Shown one piece after another: positions 27,901 to 39,900 of a DNA stretch of 64,000 nt. The stretch lies in contig NW_024037048.1 in assembly GCF_015706575.1 (NCBI RefSeq), forward strand, positions 9,875,512-9,939,511, read 5' to 3'. The position numbers were made by a program, and so were the translations under genes. Numbering within the stretch: position 1 is the first letter of the stretch; every line of letters begins with the position of its first letter. This stretch comes from Patiria miniata. Taxonomy: Eukaryota; Echinodermata; Asteroidea; Valvatida; Asterinidae. The notes under the pieces were generated by a model that had not been told where the DNA came from, did no database searches, and saw only the letters and a list, made by a program, of their open reading frames with translations.

Positions 27901-30900
27901 TACCACATTTTTGTCTTCAACCGTATATATTTTTCTATTTCATTTTGCAAAATGTCTTGTTTATAAAGTATATGATTGAACAATTAAAACTAAAGACCAA
28001 TTAAAATAACCAGTGAAGTTACTCATATAGCTGAGTTCACAAAATATTTGGGGTACGAACAGTTTTTATTGATACTCTCAGTTAGAAATGGTTAATTTTC
28101 CTCTGTGCACCTCCGGACAAACACATTCAACAGCTAGCCCTGAGTGGGTCTTATATCGGTCTGACTGGGCCGTATTTGGAAATACAAGTACTTGTACTCA
28201 GAAGTACTCGTACTTGTACTTGTACTTGTACTTGGTAACCAAAGTACTTGGCAGTGCTTGGTACCAGTGTTGTAGTCGAGTACTTTTTTCTGAGTACCGA
28301 GTACTGCCGAGTACTTAGATTGCTGAGTATGAGTACAAGTACGAGTACTTGTACCTCCAATTACAAGAACGGGTCTCCGAGTACAAGTACTTGTACTCGT
28401 ACAAGTACTCGTACTCGTACTCGGAAGTACAAGTACTTGTACTTCCGAGTACGAGTACGAGTACTTGTACTTCCGAGTACAAGTACGAGTACGAGTCAGT
28501 ACGAGTCAGTACGAGTACTCGTATTTCCGAATACGTCCATACGGCAAATGGTTCACTGTGCCTAATTGGCCCAGGCCCAGTCGACCGATATACAGACCCA
28601 CTCACGGCTAACCGTAAAATGTGTTTGTCCGGACTTGCACAGAGAAAAATCAGGAAATCTTGATTTCTCCACAAGCCAGTCAACCATTTCAAACTGAAAG
28701 TATCGATAAAATAAGGTCATGGTAAGAGACGCTATAACATTTTCCTCGGCCGAGTACTGCTATTCGAGGACGAGTACTTTAATGATCGAGTACAATTTTG
28801 ACATGTCGAGTACGAGTACTTTGCTGCCCGAGTACGAGTACCGTCATTTCGAGTACGAGTACCGAGTACGAGTACTACAACACTGCTTGGTACTTGGAAA
28901 AAAGTACTCGACTACAACTCTGCAGGAAGGAAGGAGGGGGTGTGTCCTACCTGCACCCCAGACCATTTTAGGATTAAAGCAAAGTAATCAATGTTACTTT
29001 ATCTGTCTTTTTCTTTTTTGCAGCATCTGATCTGCTGTACAACAAGAAGGAGCGACGACGATACAGTCTCAATCGCAACTTCGCCGGCGACTACATCGGG
29101 TTTGAGCACAATCCTTTGCTGCAGGCGCTGACCCAACGCAGGGAACGCGTCGAGTTCTCCGACAAGGTCAACAAGTATGATCGCCGCTTCAAGGTAAATA
29201 TTTTGGTTTATGGCTTCTCTAGAGTTTGGTTTATGGCTTCTCTAGAGTTTGGTTTATGGCTTCTCTAGAGTTTGGTTTATGGCTTCTCTAGAGTTTGGTT
29301 TATGGCTTCTCTAGAGTTAGTTTATGGCTTCTCTAGAGTTTGCTTTATGGCTTCTCTAGAGTTTGCTTTATGGCTTCTCTAGAGTTTGGTTTATGGCTTC
29401 TCTAGGGTTTGGTTTATGGCTTCTCTAGAGTTTGGTTTATGGCTTCTCTAGAGTTTGGTGTATGGCTTCTCTAGAGTTTGGTTTATGGCTTCTCTAGAGT
29501 TTGGTGTATGGCTTCTCTAGAGTTTGGTTTATGGCTTCTGTAGAGTTTGGTTTATGGCTTCTGTAGAGTTTGGTTTATGGCTTCTCTAGAGTTTGGTTTA
29601 TGGCTTCTCTAGAGTTTGGTTTATGGCTTCTCTAGAGTTTGGTTTATGGCTTCTCTAGAGTTTGGTTTATGGCTTCTCTAGAGTTTGGTTTATGGCTTCT
29701 CTAGAGTTTGGTTTATGGCTTCTCTAGAGTTTGGTTTATGGCTTCTCTAGAGTTTGGTTTATGGCTTCTCTAGAGTTTGGTTTATGGCTTCTCTAGAGTT
29801 TGGTTTATGGCTTCTCTAGAGTTTGGTTTATGGCTTCTCTAGAGTTGGTTTATGGCTTCTCTAGAGTTTGCTTTATGGCTTCTCTAGAGTTTGGTTTATG
29901 GCTTCTCTAGAGTTTGGTTTATGGCTTCTCTAGGGTTTGGTTTATGGCTTCTCTAGAGTTTGGTTTATGGCTTCTCTAGAGTTTGGTTTATGGCTTCTCT
30001 AGAGTTTGGTTTATGGTTTCTCTAGAGTTTGGTGTATGGCTTCTCTAGAGTTTGGTTTATGGCTTCTGTAGAGTTTGGTTTATGGCTTCTGTAGAGTTTG
30101 GTTTATGGCTTCTGTAGAGTTTGGTTGATGGCTTCTCTAGAGTTTGGTTTATGGCTTCTCTACAGTTTGGCTTACTAATAAATTGACCTTCTGAAATTTA
30201 AAATATTTTGACAGAAAGACTACCTGCTAAATTTTTTTTAGAATTCTAGAGTTTTTTAAAGCATTCGTGTATTTTAGGTCTGATTCAGTTCTTTAGACTC
30301 TTTGTGAATATATCATTGGAACAATACAGGGTGAGTAAACAAATTAAATCCATATGGTAGGACCAATTTTTCAATGAAGTTTTGCCTGTAACACTTTCAA
30401 AATCTAGGATATGAAAGCCCAGTCATTAAGCTTTCTTTTAGTACAAGAATCATTCCAATCGCTCTTGTACTTTTCAAGTTGCGAAATTCTGAACACAACC
30501 ACCATTTTAAAGTTCTGTCCACGGATCACACAAAAGGTGTGTGTTCTTTCAGCAAAACGAAAAGAATTCACACACATGTTACGTGATTTGTTTTCGTGTT
30601 GCTGAGAGAACACTGAACTTTTTTGTGATCCGTTGACAGAACCTTAAAACGGCGGCTGTGCTTAAAACTCTGTTACTTGAAAAGTACATGAGTGATTTGA
30701 ATGATTCTTGTACTAAAAGAAAGCTTAGGAATTGGGCTTTCATAGCCTAGGTTTTGAAAGTGCTACATTCAGAACTTCACTACAAAAATGGTCCCGACAT
30801 TTGGGTTTCGTTTTTTTTTACTCACCCTGTATTGCGCTAATGTTCATATTTGTTCTGCTTGAATGCTGAAGCCAGATTTCGCAATGTTGTGGTCAACTTC

Positions 30901-33900
30901 TACAAACTTTGAAATGCGTGTTAACCGTAGTAATCACGAATGTCCTCATTTCGCAGGTGACGAAGCGCGACTTGCTACTGTCGGCCCGCAACATCTATCT
31001 GATTGGTCGAGAGAAGGTCAAGAGCGGACCGGAGAAAGGACAGATCAAAGACGTCATCAAACGCAAGATTCCCCTCGAACAAGTTCAGAGCGTATCACTC
31101 AGGTAAGATGACATCGCACACAAAGCTACAGTCCATCAATATCAAAAATTCTGATAATTTATTTATTAAACTAATATCGATTATATCGAATATAATTTAC
31201 AGCACCTGTTGTTGTTGTAAGTGAATTTTGTGCTGGCAAGGCAAACATGTGGCGGGCTGACACAAGTACGGCAGTGACTGTCAATATGTTGAGGCTTGGC
31301 CAGTGACATCCTGGAGCAGTACAGAGGATTTCAAGCATATTCCAGGCCTATATTTATGCGTGGCATAGCAAAAACAACACAAGGTCCAGCCCAAGACCTT
31401 GACAATTGAGCTTTTATATCCTAGATTTTGAAAGTGCTACATGCAGAACTTCACTAAAAGTAAAACAATGGTCCCGACATTTGTGTTTCGTGTTTTTTTA
31501 CTAAGCCGGTATAGTTTTTTGATATGAAACATATTTCTTTGTTTTTAGGTTCTGCTTTTTTGACTCACACTATATATTGGAATCGTTTCATTTTTTTCCC
31601 TTTCCAGTACCTTGCAAGATGATATCTTTGTCCTCAACATCCAGAACGACTTCTCGAGTCTCCTGGAGTCCGTCTTCAAGACGGAATTCCTGACAGTACT
31701 CAGCAAGAAATACCGTGATGCGGCGGGGCGTGAGCTCCAGCTTGACTTCCGCGACACGTGAGTGGGATCTTTTCTCGTCCAAGGAAGATTTCATCTTCTC
31801 TGCTAGGTTCTCTGGACTATTCTAATCCTTGGAAGTTTTGACATGCATGACATGTGATCGTGGAGTGCAGTGGCCTCGTGGTTAAGGGCATTGGATTTGT
31901 GGTCTGCGGGTAAAGCTGCAGGTTGTGGGATCGAGTCAAGCCTGGGGTTGTGGTACGTGTGCCCTTGGGCAAGGCACTTTGTCACTCATTGCTTCTCTCC
32001 ACCCAGGAGTAAATGGGTACCTGTGAGGGCAGAGATGGTTATTATGATTGAATTAGCTTCCTTGCGCTTGACAGGCAGCATCGAGCTGTATACTCCCCAG
32101 GGAGCTGAGATGGTCTTTGGAATGTTTCATTGGCCCAATGAGCAGGGTAATAATGATGTAGCGCCTTGAGCACCAGTCCTGGTGGATACGTGCGCTTAAT
32201 AAATACCCATTATTATTATTTTGTTTTGGGGGGTTTTATTTTTGATATTTCTTTTCTTTTTTTTCTGGTATACTTCTTTCGGATTCTAGGATTAACGTCA
32301 TTGTGAAGAAGGAAGGTTGGGGTGGTGGGGGAACCAGGACAGTTCGTTTTGCGCAGGGTACCGGCAACATGGCTGTCATGAAACCCAGCGGTAAAGTCAT
32401 GACGGTCAGTATAGGACCTGGACTCCCAAGAAACTCACGTAAGTTGTTGGAAATCGTTCTTTTTGAATTTGTTTCCCTATATTTTATTGGAGATCCTTAT
32501 TATGTGGAGCACCATGGTCCATGGTTATAGTGTCTTACTTGCAATGGTGGATGATCGGAACCCTCAGTGGAACCTGGTTTTTGTGTTCTTGGGCAAGACA
32601 CTTTACGACAATCACCTCTCTTTGACTCTTGTGCGATGGTATGTGGGTTTGAAATCTGACAAGGAACATGGTTTTTGTGTTTTTGGGCAAGACACTTTAC
32701 GACAAATGCCTCTCTTCGACTCACGTGCGATGGTTTTTTAGTCCGATATCTGACAAGGAACATGGCTTTTGTGTTCTTGGGTAGGACACTTTATGACAAT
32801 CGCCTCTCTTCGACTCATGTGTGATGGTTTTTTAGTCCGATATCTGACAAGGAACATGGTTTTTGTGTTCTTGGGCAAGAAACTTTACGACAATCGCCTC
32901 TCTTTGACTGATGTGCGATGTTACCTGTACGTAGGTACGAAATCTGATGAGGAACATGGCTTTTATGTTCTTGGGCAAGACACTTTACGACAATCGCCCC
33001 TCTCTGACTCATGTGCGATGGTATTTGGGTTTAAAATCTGACAAGGAATATGGCTTTTGAGTTCTTGGGCAAGACACTTCACGACAATCGCCTCTCTCTG
33101 ACTCATGTGCGATGGTTTTTGGGTTCGAAATCTGACGAGGAACAAGGCTTTTGTGTTCCTGGGCAAGACACTTTTCGACAAACGCCTCTCTGTGACTCAT
33201 GTGCGATGGTTTTTGGGTTCGAAATCTGAGGAGGAACAAGGCTTTTGTGTTCCTGGGCAAGACACTTTACGACAATTGCTCTCTTTGACTCATGTACGAT
33301 GGTATGTGGGTTTGAAATCTGACAAGGAACATGGTTTTTGTGTTCTTGGGCAAGACACTTTACGACAATCTCCTCTCTTTGACTCATGTGGGATGGTATG
33401 TGGGTTTAAAATCGTACAAGGAACATGATTTTTGTGTTCTTGGGCAAGACACTTTACGACAATCGCCTTTTTGTGACTCATGTGCGATGGTACAAGGAAC
33501 ATGCTTTTTGTGTTCTTGGGCAAGACACTTAACCACAATATCCCCTCGACCGGTTGTAAAAACTGGTTGCCTGTGAGGATCGAGACTAGAATACAACAGT
33601 CTCAAACTGCTGCTGAAATATAGTTTCATGGCCTGATGAACAGGGGTAATAATTGCGAAGTGCCTTTAGACATTTGTATAAAGCGTTTTTAGTATAAAAC
33701 AACTTCAGTCCATGCAATTTGGAATTATACAATTTTTTATTTTTTTCAATTTTTTTTTGGATATTTTATAATCGATTTGGATTTCATCAGTCATATCCCG
33801 AATGACCTTTGACCTTTGCCCTCAATACCCAGGACCTGGGATCAGACAGACCCAGGTGACAGGGGCAGACAGAGCCAATGCCGCACCCATGGGCAATGGT

Positions 33901-36900
33901 CCCCCACGGAGAGCCCCCGGGAAAGCCCCCGGGCGTCCCCCACCATCTGCGTCATACGCCCAGGTGGACAAGCAGCGAAGGTCCCCCCAGACGTCACCCC
34001 AGCACAGTAAGTCGGTCTCTGAATTATTTTCCCTAATTCAAATTCTCGGTTTTAATACTCAAATGTTCCCTCGGAGTGATAGATTTGGCAGGATTTATTG
34101 TCAGGATTTTCCTGGATTTCAGGATTTTCTTGGGCAGGACACTTTACGACAATCGCATCTCTGTGACTCATGTGCGATGGTTTTTTAGTTCGATATCTGA
34201 CAAAGAACATGGCTTTTGTGTTCTTGGGCAGGACACTTTACAACAATTGACTCTCTTCTTGTCAGATTTGGAACCGTAACAGAACTCAACCCATCAAACC
34301 CCAACGGCATGTTTTGTAGGAATCTGCCAGGATGGGTACAGTACCCCTAAACTGACAGTCTTTTACATTGGGTTGGCACACCTCCAGAATCAAAGTCAGA
34401 AATATGTGTGTGCAGTTTCCCATATGGTGTTGGAATTTGCCAGGATGGGTATGGTTCCTAGTAAATCATGCTAGGGAGTTTAAAGAATCCCTTTTACCAT
34501 GTTTACAGGCATGCAACTTTTCCTCCGATCTGCTGATTTCCTCGGGGTTTTTTTTTTACTTCTCATTAATGCCATTACAAATTGAAAAACACTGTACAAC
34601 GTCTTATGTGGTTTGGAATTTCCTCGGTTTTTCTACATTTTTAAAGAATCCCTTTTGCAGGCATGCAACTTTTCCTCCGATCTGCTGATTTCTTTGGTTT
34701 TCTTTACTTCTCATGAATGCCATTACAAATTGAAAAACACTGTACAACGTCTTATGTGGTTTGGAATTTCCTCGGTTTTTCTAAATTTTTAAAGAATTCC
34801 TTTTGCAGGCATGCAACTTTTCCTCGGATCCGCTGATTTCCTCGGTTTTCTTTACTTCTCATTAATGCCATTACAAATTGAAAAACACTGTACAACGTCT
34901 TATGTGGTTTGGAATTTCCTCGGTTTTTCTAAATTTTTAAAGAATCCCTTTTGCAGGCATGCAACTTTTCCTCGGATCTGCTGATTTCCTCCTTTTTTTT
35001 TACTTCTCATGAATGCCATTACAAATTGAAAAACACTGTACAACGTCTTATGTGGTTTGGAATTTCCTCGGTTTTTCTACATTCCTAGTTGCATGTCTGC
35101 TTTTGAAATTGGAAATTCCTGAGGTTTTACCGTAACAGTGTTTGTACCTTTTTATAAAAGTTAAAATGCAGGGTGAGTCAAAAAGAAGGTGGCTGAACTT
35201 GAAAAATATTTGTAAAATATTTGGCTTGCTCCATTTCCTGAAAAAAAGTGATAAAGTACACCTTATTGACTTGTGTCACTGAAAATTTCAAGTAATTTGC
35301 ATACTCTATTCCCAAGTTATGTGTCGGCCCAAGATCTTGACACAGTGCATCCTCCAAAATCAGCCACACATTTTTGCCATGTAGCCTCAATCCTGCAAAA
35401 TCCTCCATTTTGCAAAGAGTATTTTGGAGGATTTGGGGAGATTTCAGCAAATTACAGTTCAAAAGACATGTCCTGTCAAATACTTTTAAAATAGGATAAT
35501 AAATTACCAGAAAAACAAATATGTTGAAAGTGTACTTTCGAAATTATAATCCAAAACCCTTGAAAAATGAGCTCACTGCGAATATTCTTCAATTTCCAAA
35601 CATCCATTTCAAGCAGAAACATTTACTAAGTTAACAAGTTCGCGCTGGGATTATTTTTGCCAAAAATTACGCTTTTTCGAAAAGAGGCAAGATGTAGCAG
35701 CCAGCTTCTGATATACAGCCAAACGCCACAAATACTGATTCGCAAGAGTCATTTCAACAGTAATTGTATGATATTTCTTACCGCAACCTCATATTTTGCA
35801 ACACTCGGAGGTGTGCCCACGAGCGTAAATTGTACCAAAACAGGCCGTGCACAGTGGCCAAGTTCAAGTACAGCAAACGGTCTGCCTCCACAGACTTCTC
35901 AGACTTTGCGTGTATGTACAACACAAACGGGGATTAGCACGTTTAGGCACGCTTGATGTTTAAACCCATTAGCCGTGCCTGTGTATAAAAACAGCCAGAT
36001 CGTGTTAACATGTCATCCGACGCGAACCGAGGCGAAGTTGTTAGAAAAGTTTGCTTTAACAGAAAAGGCAACCCGCAAAAAGGCATGAGATGTACTCGTA
36101 TTAGCCTCAAATTGCTATCACCTCATTTTTGACCGCAACGATAAATTATAATCCTGTGAAAACCAGCTTCAAAGAAGTCTTCATAAAAACCATCGTTCAG
36201 TTCCCCTAACCCCAACCACAAGTCCTTCCGTAATTCACCAAGGATTGCCGAATTTCCTGGTGTCAACGCCAACCGGCAACTTATCCAAACCGCGGTCATA
36301 AGAGGAAACATTTTCATAGACCACTTCCTCGGTTGTACTGGAAAGTCAAAATGTGAACAATCGTGGAGCATCGCCGATCTGGGGGATTTGCGGGTGTTAA
36401 AACCGTAATGCCCCTTCCGACCCTTCCATTTCCACGTAAAAAGAACAGACATGAAATTTGACTTTCGTCTGTAAGATTTGAGGCTTTGCATGGTGAAGAT
36501 ACTAATGAATGAAAGGTTTGCTTCCGGAAACACCATGTGGGAATATTTTCTCAAACTAAGAGAATGGTTCTGAAAAGAACCAGAGGTATAAACTCGACGT
36601 TCCAGTCAGTATGCTCTGACCGTCTTCAGGAGAGTGCCTAAACTCTTTAAAGTAAGCACATAAGTACCAAATGACTTTTGGGTTTTTTGTAGGAGGTTCC
36701 CTAATTGTAGAAATGTTCATGATTAAGATAAGGTCATCAAAAACCGAGCTGTTTAAAATTGTCAGTAAAGTTTTGTCGGATCCCATCCGCTCGAGAGAGG
36801 AATTTTTTTGAAAGGTAGCTCACTCCACTGATCAACTTTGATCAAATTACCACTTCCAATAATCAGAGGGCTATTTAAGGACCACGCTAATTTGCAGCTG

Positions 36901-39900
36901 TTAAAATGGGTAATTGGAGAGTCCAAAATAGTTACAGAGAATTTCAAGAAGATTTTCGACAGCCGGATGAGAGTTCTTCCCAAAAATAGTTCTGTTGGAA
37001 ATTTTTTGCCTATTTTTTTAGGGTAGATGTTTAATTCAGTATCCTGTCAGCAGTTTATGACATTATCATTTTTGTATTTATTCTTAACCCACATTTGGAT
37101 TTTTTGTGTTACACAGTGCTTCCTGTGCTTACTGGGCTAGCATAGAATTTTTCTGCTAGCGCGGTAAGCACCAAATGTTGATCTTAATTCTGTGGTTAGC
37201 AGGGCCCTGAAATTTGGCCCTGGAGTGTCCAAATGAGATGAGATAAAGACCATTGTGTAGAGTATTTACTACACCTTCAGACTCTATAGATACGTTTTGC
37301 AAAGAAGGTGCTAGTAATTTTAATACTTCAATGGATTGACTGCTAATTTTTTATTGAACATGCTGTACTTTTTTATATGTGACTGTATGTAACGTACGTT
37401 CATAGCCTATTGCCGGTGTAGTCACTTGGGGGTTACTTGCTGCACATGCGCAGTGTGAGACATCCACTGGTCTTCGCGTGTTGGCGACATTTTACCAACA
37501 TATGCTTGCGCTATGGTGGCATAAAATGTCCAAAATTTCCATTATGTGAGTTTTCCCAAAGTTATACCCCGAAAAGATATACATGTACTCAAAATAAGTT
37601 TCCAATAAAACTCACCATATAATCAACTGGGCTATATTTTTTAAAAGGAAAATTCGTTGCTTTCTTTTTGCCATGAAAATTAACCGTGAATCACATTGCA
37701 TAAAGAGCAAATTACTAATTGTGAATAGGAAAAATGTAGCTCCCTATTTATCACCGGGACGGGAACATTGACGTTGCTGGCTTCACTTCCATAGGTCTCA
37801 CTTATTCCTAAAAACTCCGATTTTTGAGGGAAAACAAGTTAAATATCGTAATCAACGAAAAAATCATTGCATGCGAAAAGACTACTACATCATTTGGAAT
37901 ACGGAGCATCAATAGACCTATTGAAACATAAATTAGAGTAAGAAAAGACTGATTATGTTGCGCCGCATTTCAGCCTTATTAAGGGAAAACGGCTGATGTT
38001 GTCGAGTGGGATACCTGGGCACAATAGACAAAATGCTAGGCACGAACATACGTGATGCAGTCTTGAATAAACATACATGTACATGAATTCTCTACATTTT
38101 GTCCCTTTTGTACTTTTTGTTCACTAGTTGACTTTTGGTTTAACACCGCGAAGGGCAACGCTCAATTGTTTACTTAGTTCTCGTCTTTCGTTTCTCAAAT
38201 ATTGAGCAGCACAATGCGGACACTTGTAAACCCACCCCCTTTCCATAAAACTCTAATTGCTCTGTAAAATTATCAGTGGTTTACTTTCCCCGAGTGAATG
38301 TTGTGTCACATGACCACAACATGAACGTTTGTAAACAAGTTTCACATGACCTATAAGGTTCCTTTCCGCCATCGACCGGACTGAAATTCTTAGCCCATAA
38401 CTCAATTTCCCTCCGCGCAGTGTCTGAACTAAGGTCTGGTACCGGTCTCTAACATGACTCACACATCAAATGTAATTTGCAGTTTCCCCCTCCTTCAAGG
38501 AAGGAGAATCTCTAGATTTTTCTTCTTCTCTGAGAGTTGTGACTCAGTGCATGGCATTGCGACACTGATGAACGAGAACTGGAAGCAACTGTGAGTTTGT
38601 GAAGGTTGCCCTTTGAAAGGTTCCCATGGTTACGTGTCATTGTGTTTATCTAGTAAAAATTATGCAAATCGATCCCAACTTCTCCACGCTGTGTGTGTAG
38701 ACAGGCAACTGATGGGTTATTTTTTGTATTACTGGCCTAACCCTCCCACTGTTTGAACAGTCACAGACAGTCAAACATTCCATCCACTTCCCCTGCCATG
38801 CCTTTTACACAGGCTAGTCACTAACAGTCAGATCATATTTCAAGCAAGCACTCTGACTAGTCAAATTCAGTCAAGCAGGCAACTGGTACGCACAGCTGTC
38901 TTATCAATCACCTACAGTCAAAGCATAGCTGCATCAAGTTACAGGAACAGTCCCAGCCAGTCAATCCTGCTTTATGTAGGCTGGGAGCTCTTAACTGTTG
39001 AAAACAGTCATTTGATTGATTTGGACTGAAAGGATTTGTTTGCATAGGAGGGCTAATCAACATTTATTGTTCATTTGTGCAAATACCTTTTTATAAATTT
39101 CTATGGCACGTGATTGTCACATGATCGTCACATGATTTGCACAGATACATGTAATCGTTCCGATGGCACATGATTGTCACATGATCGTCACATGATTTGC
39201 TCGGATACATGTAATCGTTCCGATGGCACATGATTGTCACATGATCGTCACATGATTTGCACAGATGTACATGTAATCGTTCCGATGGCACATGATTGTA
39301 ACATGATCGTCACATGATTTGCATGGATCCATGTAATCGTTCCGATGGCACATGATTGTCACATGATCGTCACCTGATTTGCTCAGATACATGTAATCGT
39401 TCCGTTGGCGTTTGTACGTAGTGACTGTACCTTTGCAAGTTTTGAAGATTGCAACTTCAGAAATACTTCATCAATAGAGTAACCAATACGAATTAGATAC
39501 ATTTCAATACTTCAAACTATACACCAACCGAACATTGTGTAAGAAGGGGCGATTTTATCACTAAAACCATGCAACATGTATGCGAAAACTCAATATGCGC
39601 CAGAATTTGCAAACTTCATTTGCGAACTTCATGTAAAAAGACACTAAAAGTTGAAGAACATTTTGGGTAAGGTAAGTAAACGTGAATTCACAAGTTGCAA
39701 CATTGGTTGGTTCAGTATGTTTTTTATAAAATTGTAATTTTCAAAAAACAAAAAGTTGCATTTTAGTCAAAAATGTACTTCAGTAACTTTTGGGGGCACA
39801 TCCCCCCATGACAAATTCAAAGTTCAGGGTCATTTTTTTTTTTTTTCAATTGACAAGTTCTAATTCGACAGATTGATTAATCGTTTCTCGTGTTCAAAGA

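Noticed and set aside
29202-30170. Regular 23-bp units resembling a CRISPR-like array
   Set aside because: There are no unique spacers, the units are directly adjacent, and the context is a eukaryotic intron; it is a minisatellite.
35167-35660. Further palindromic mariner-type MITE starting CAGGGTGAGTCAAAAAG
   Set aside because: Only the left terminus resembles the family; no matching right end or interior was found, so it is not listed as an element.
36123-36983. Three consecutive minus-strand open frames of 73-143 codons
   Set aside because: They lie in different frames, show no motif I recognise, and have no promoter or splice logic. They may be remains of an old repeat, but I cannot support a gene.
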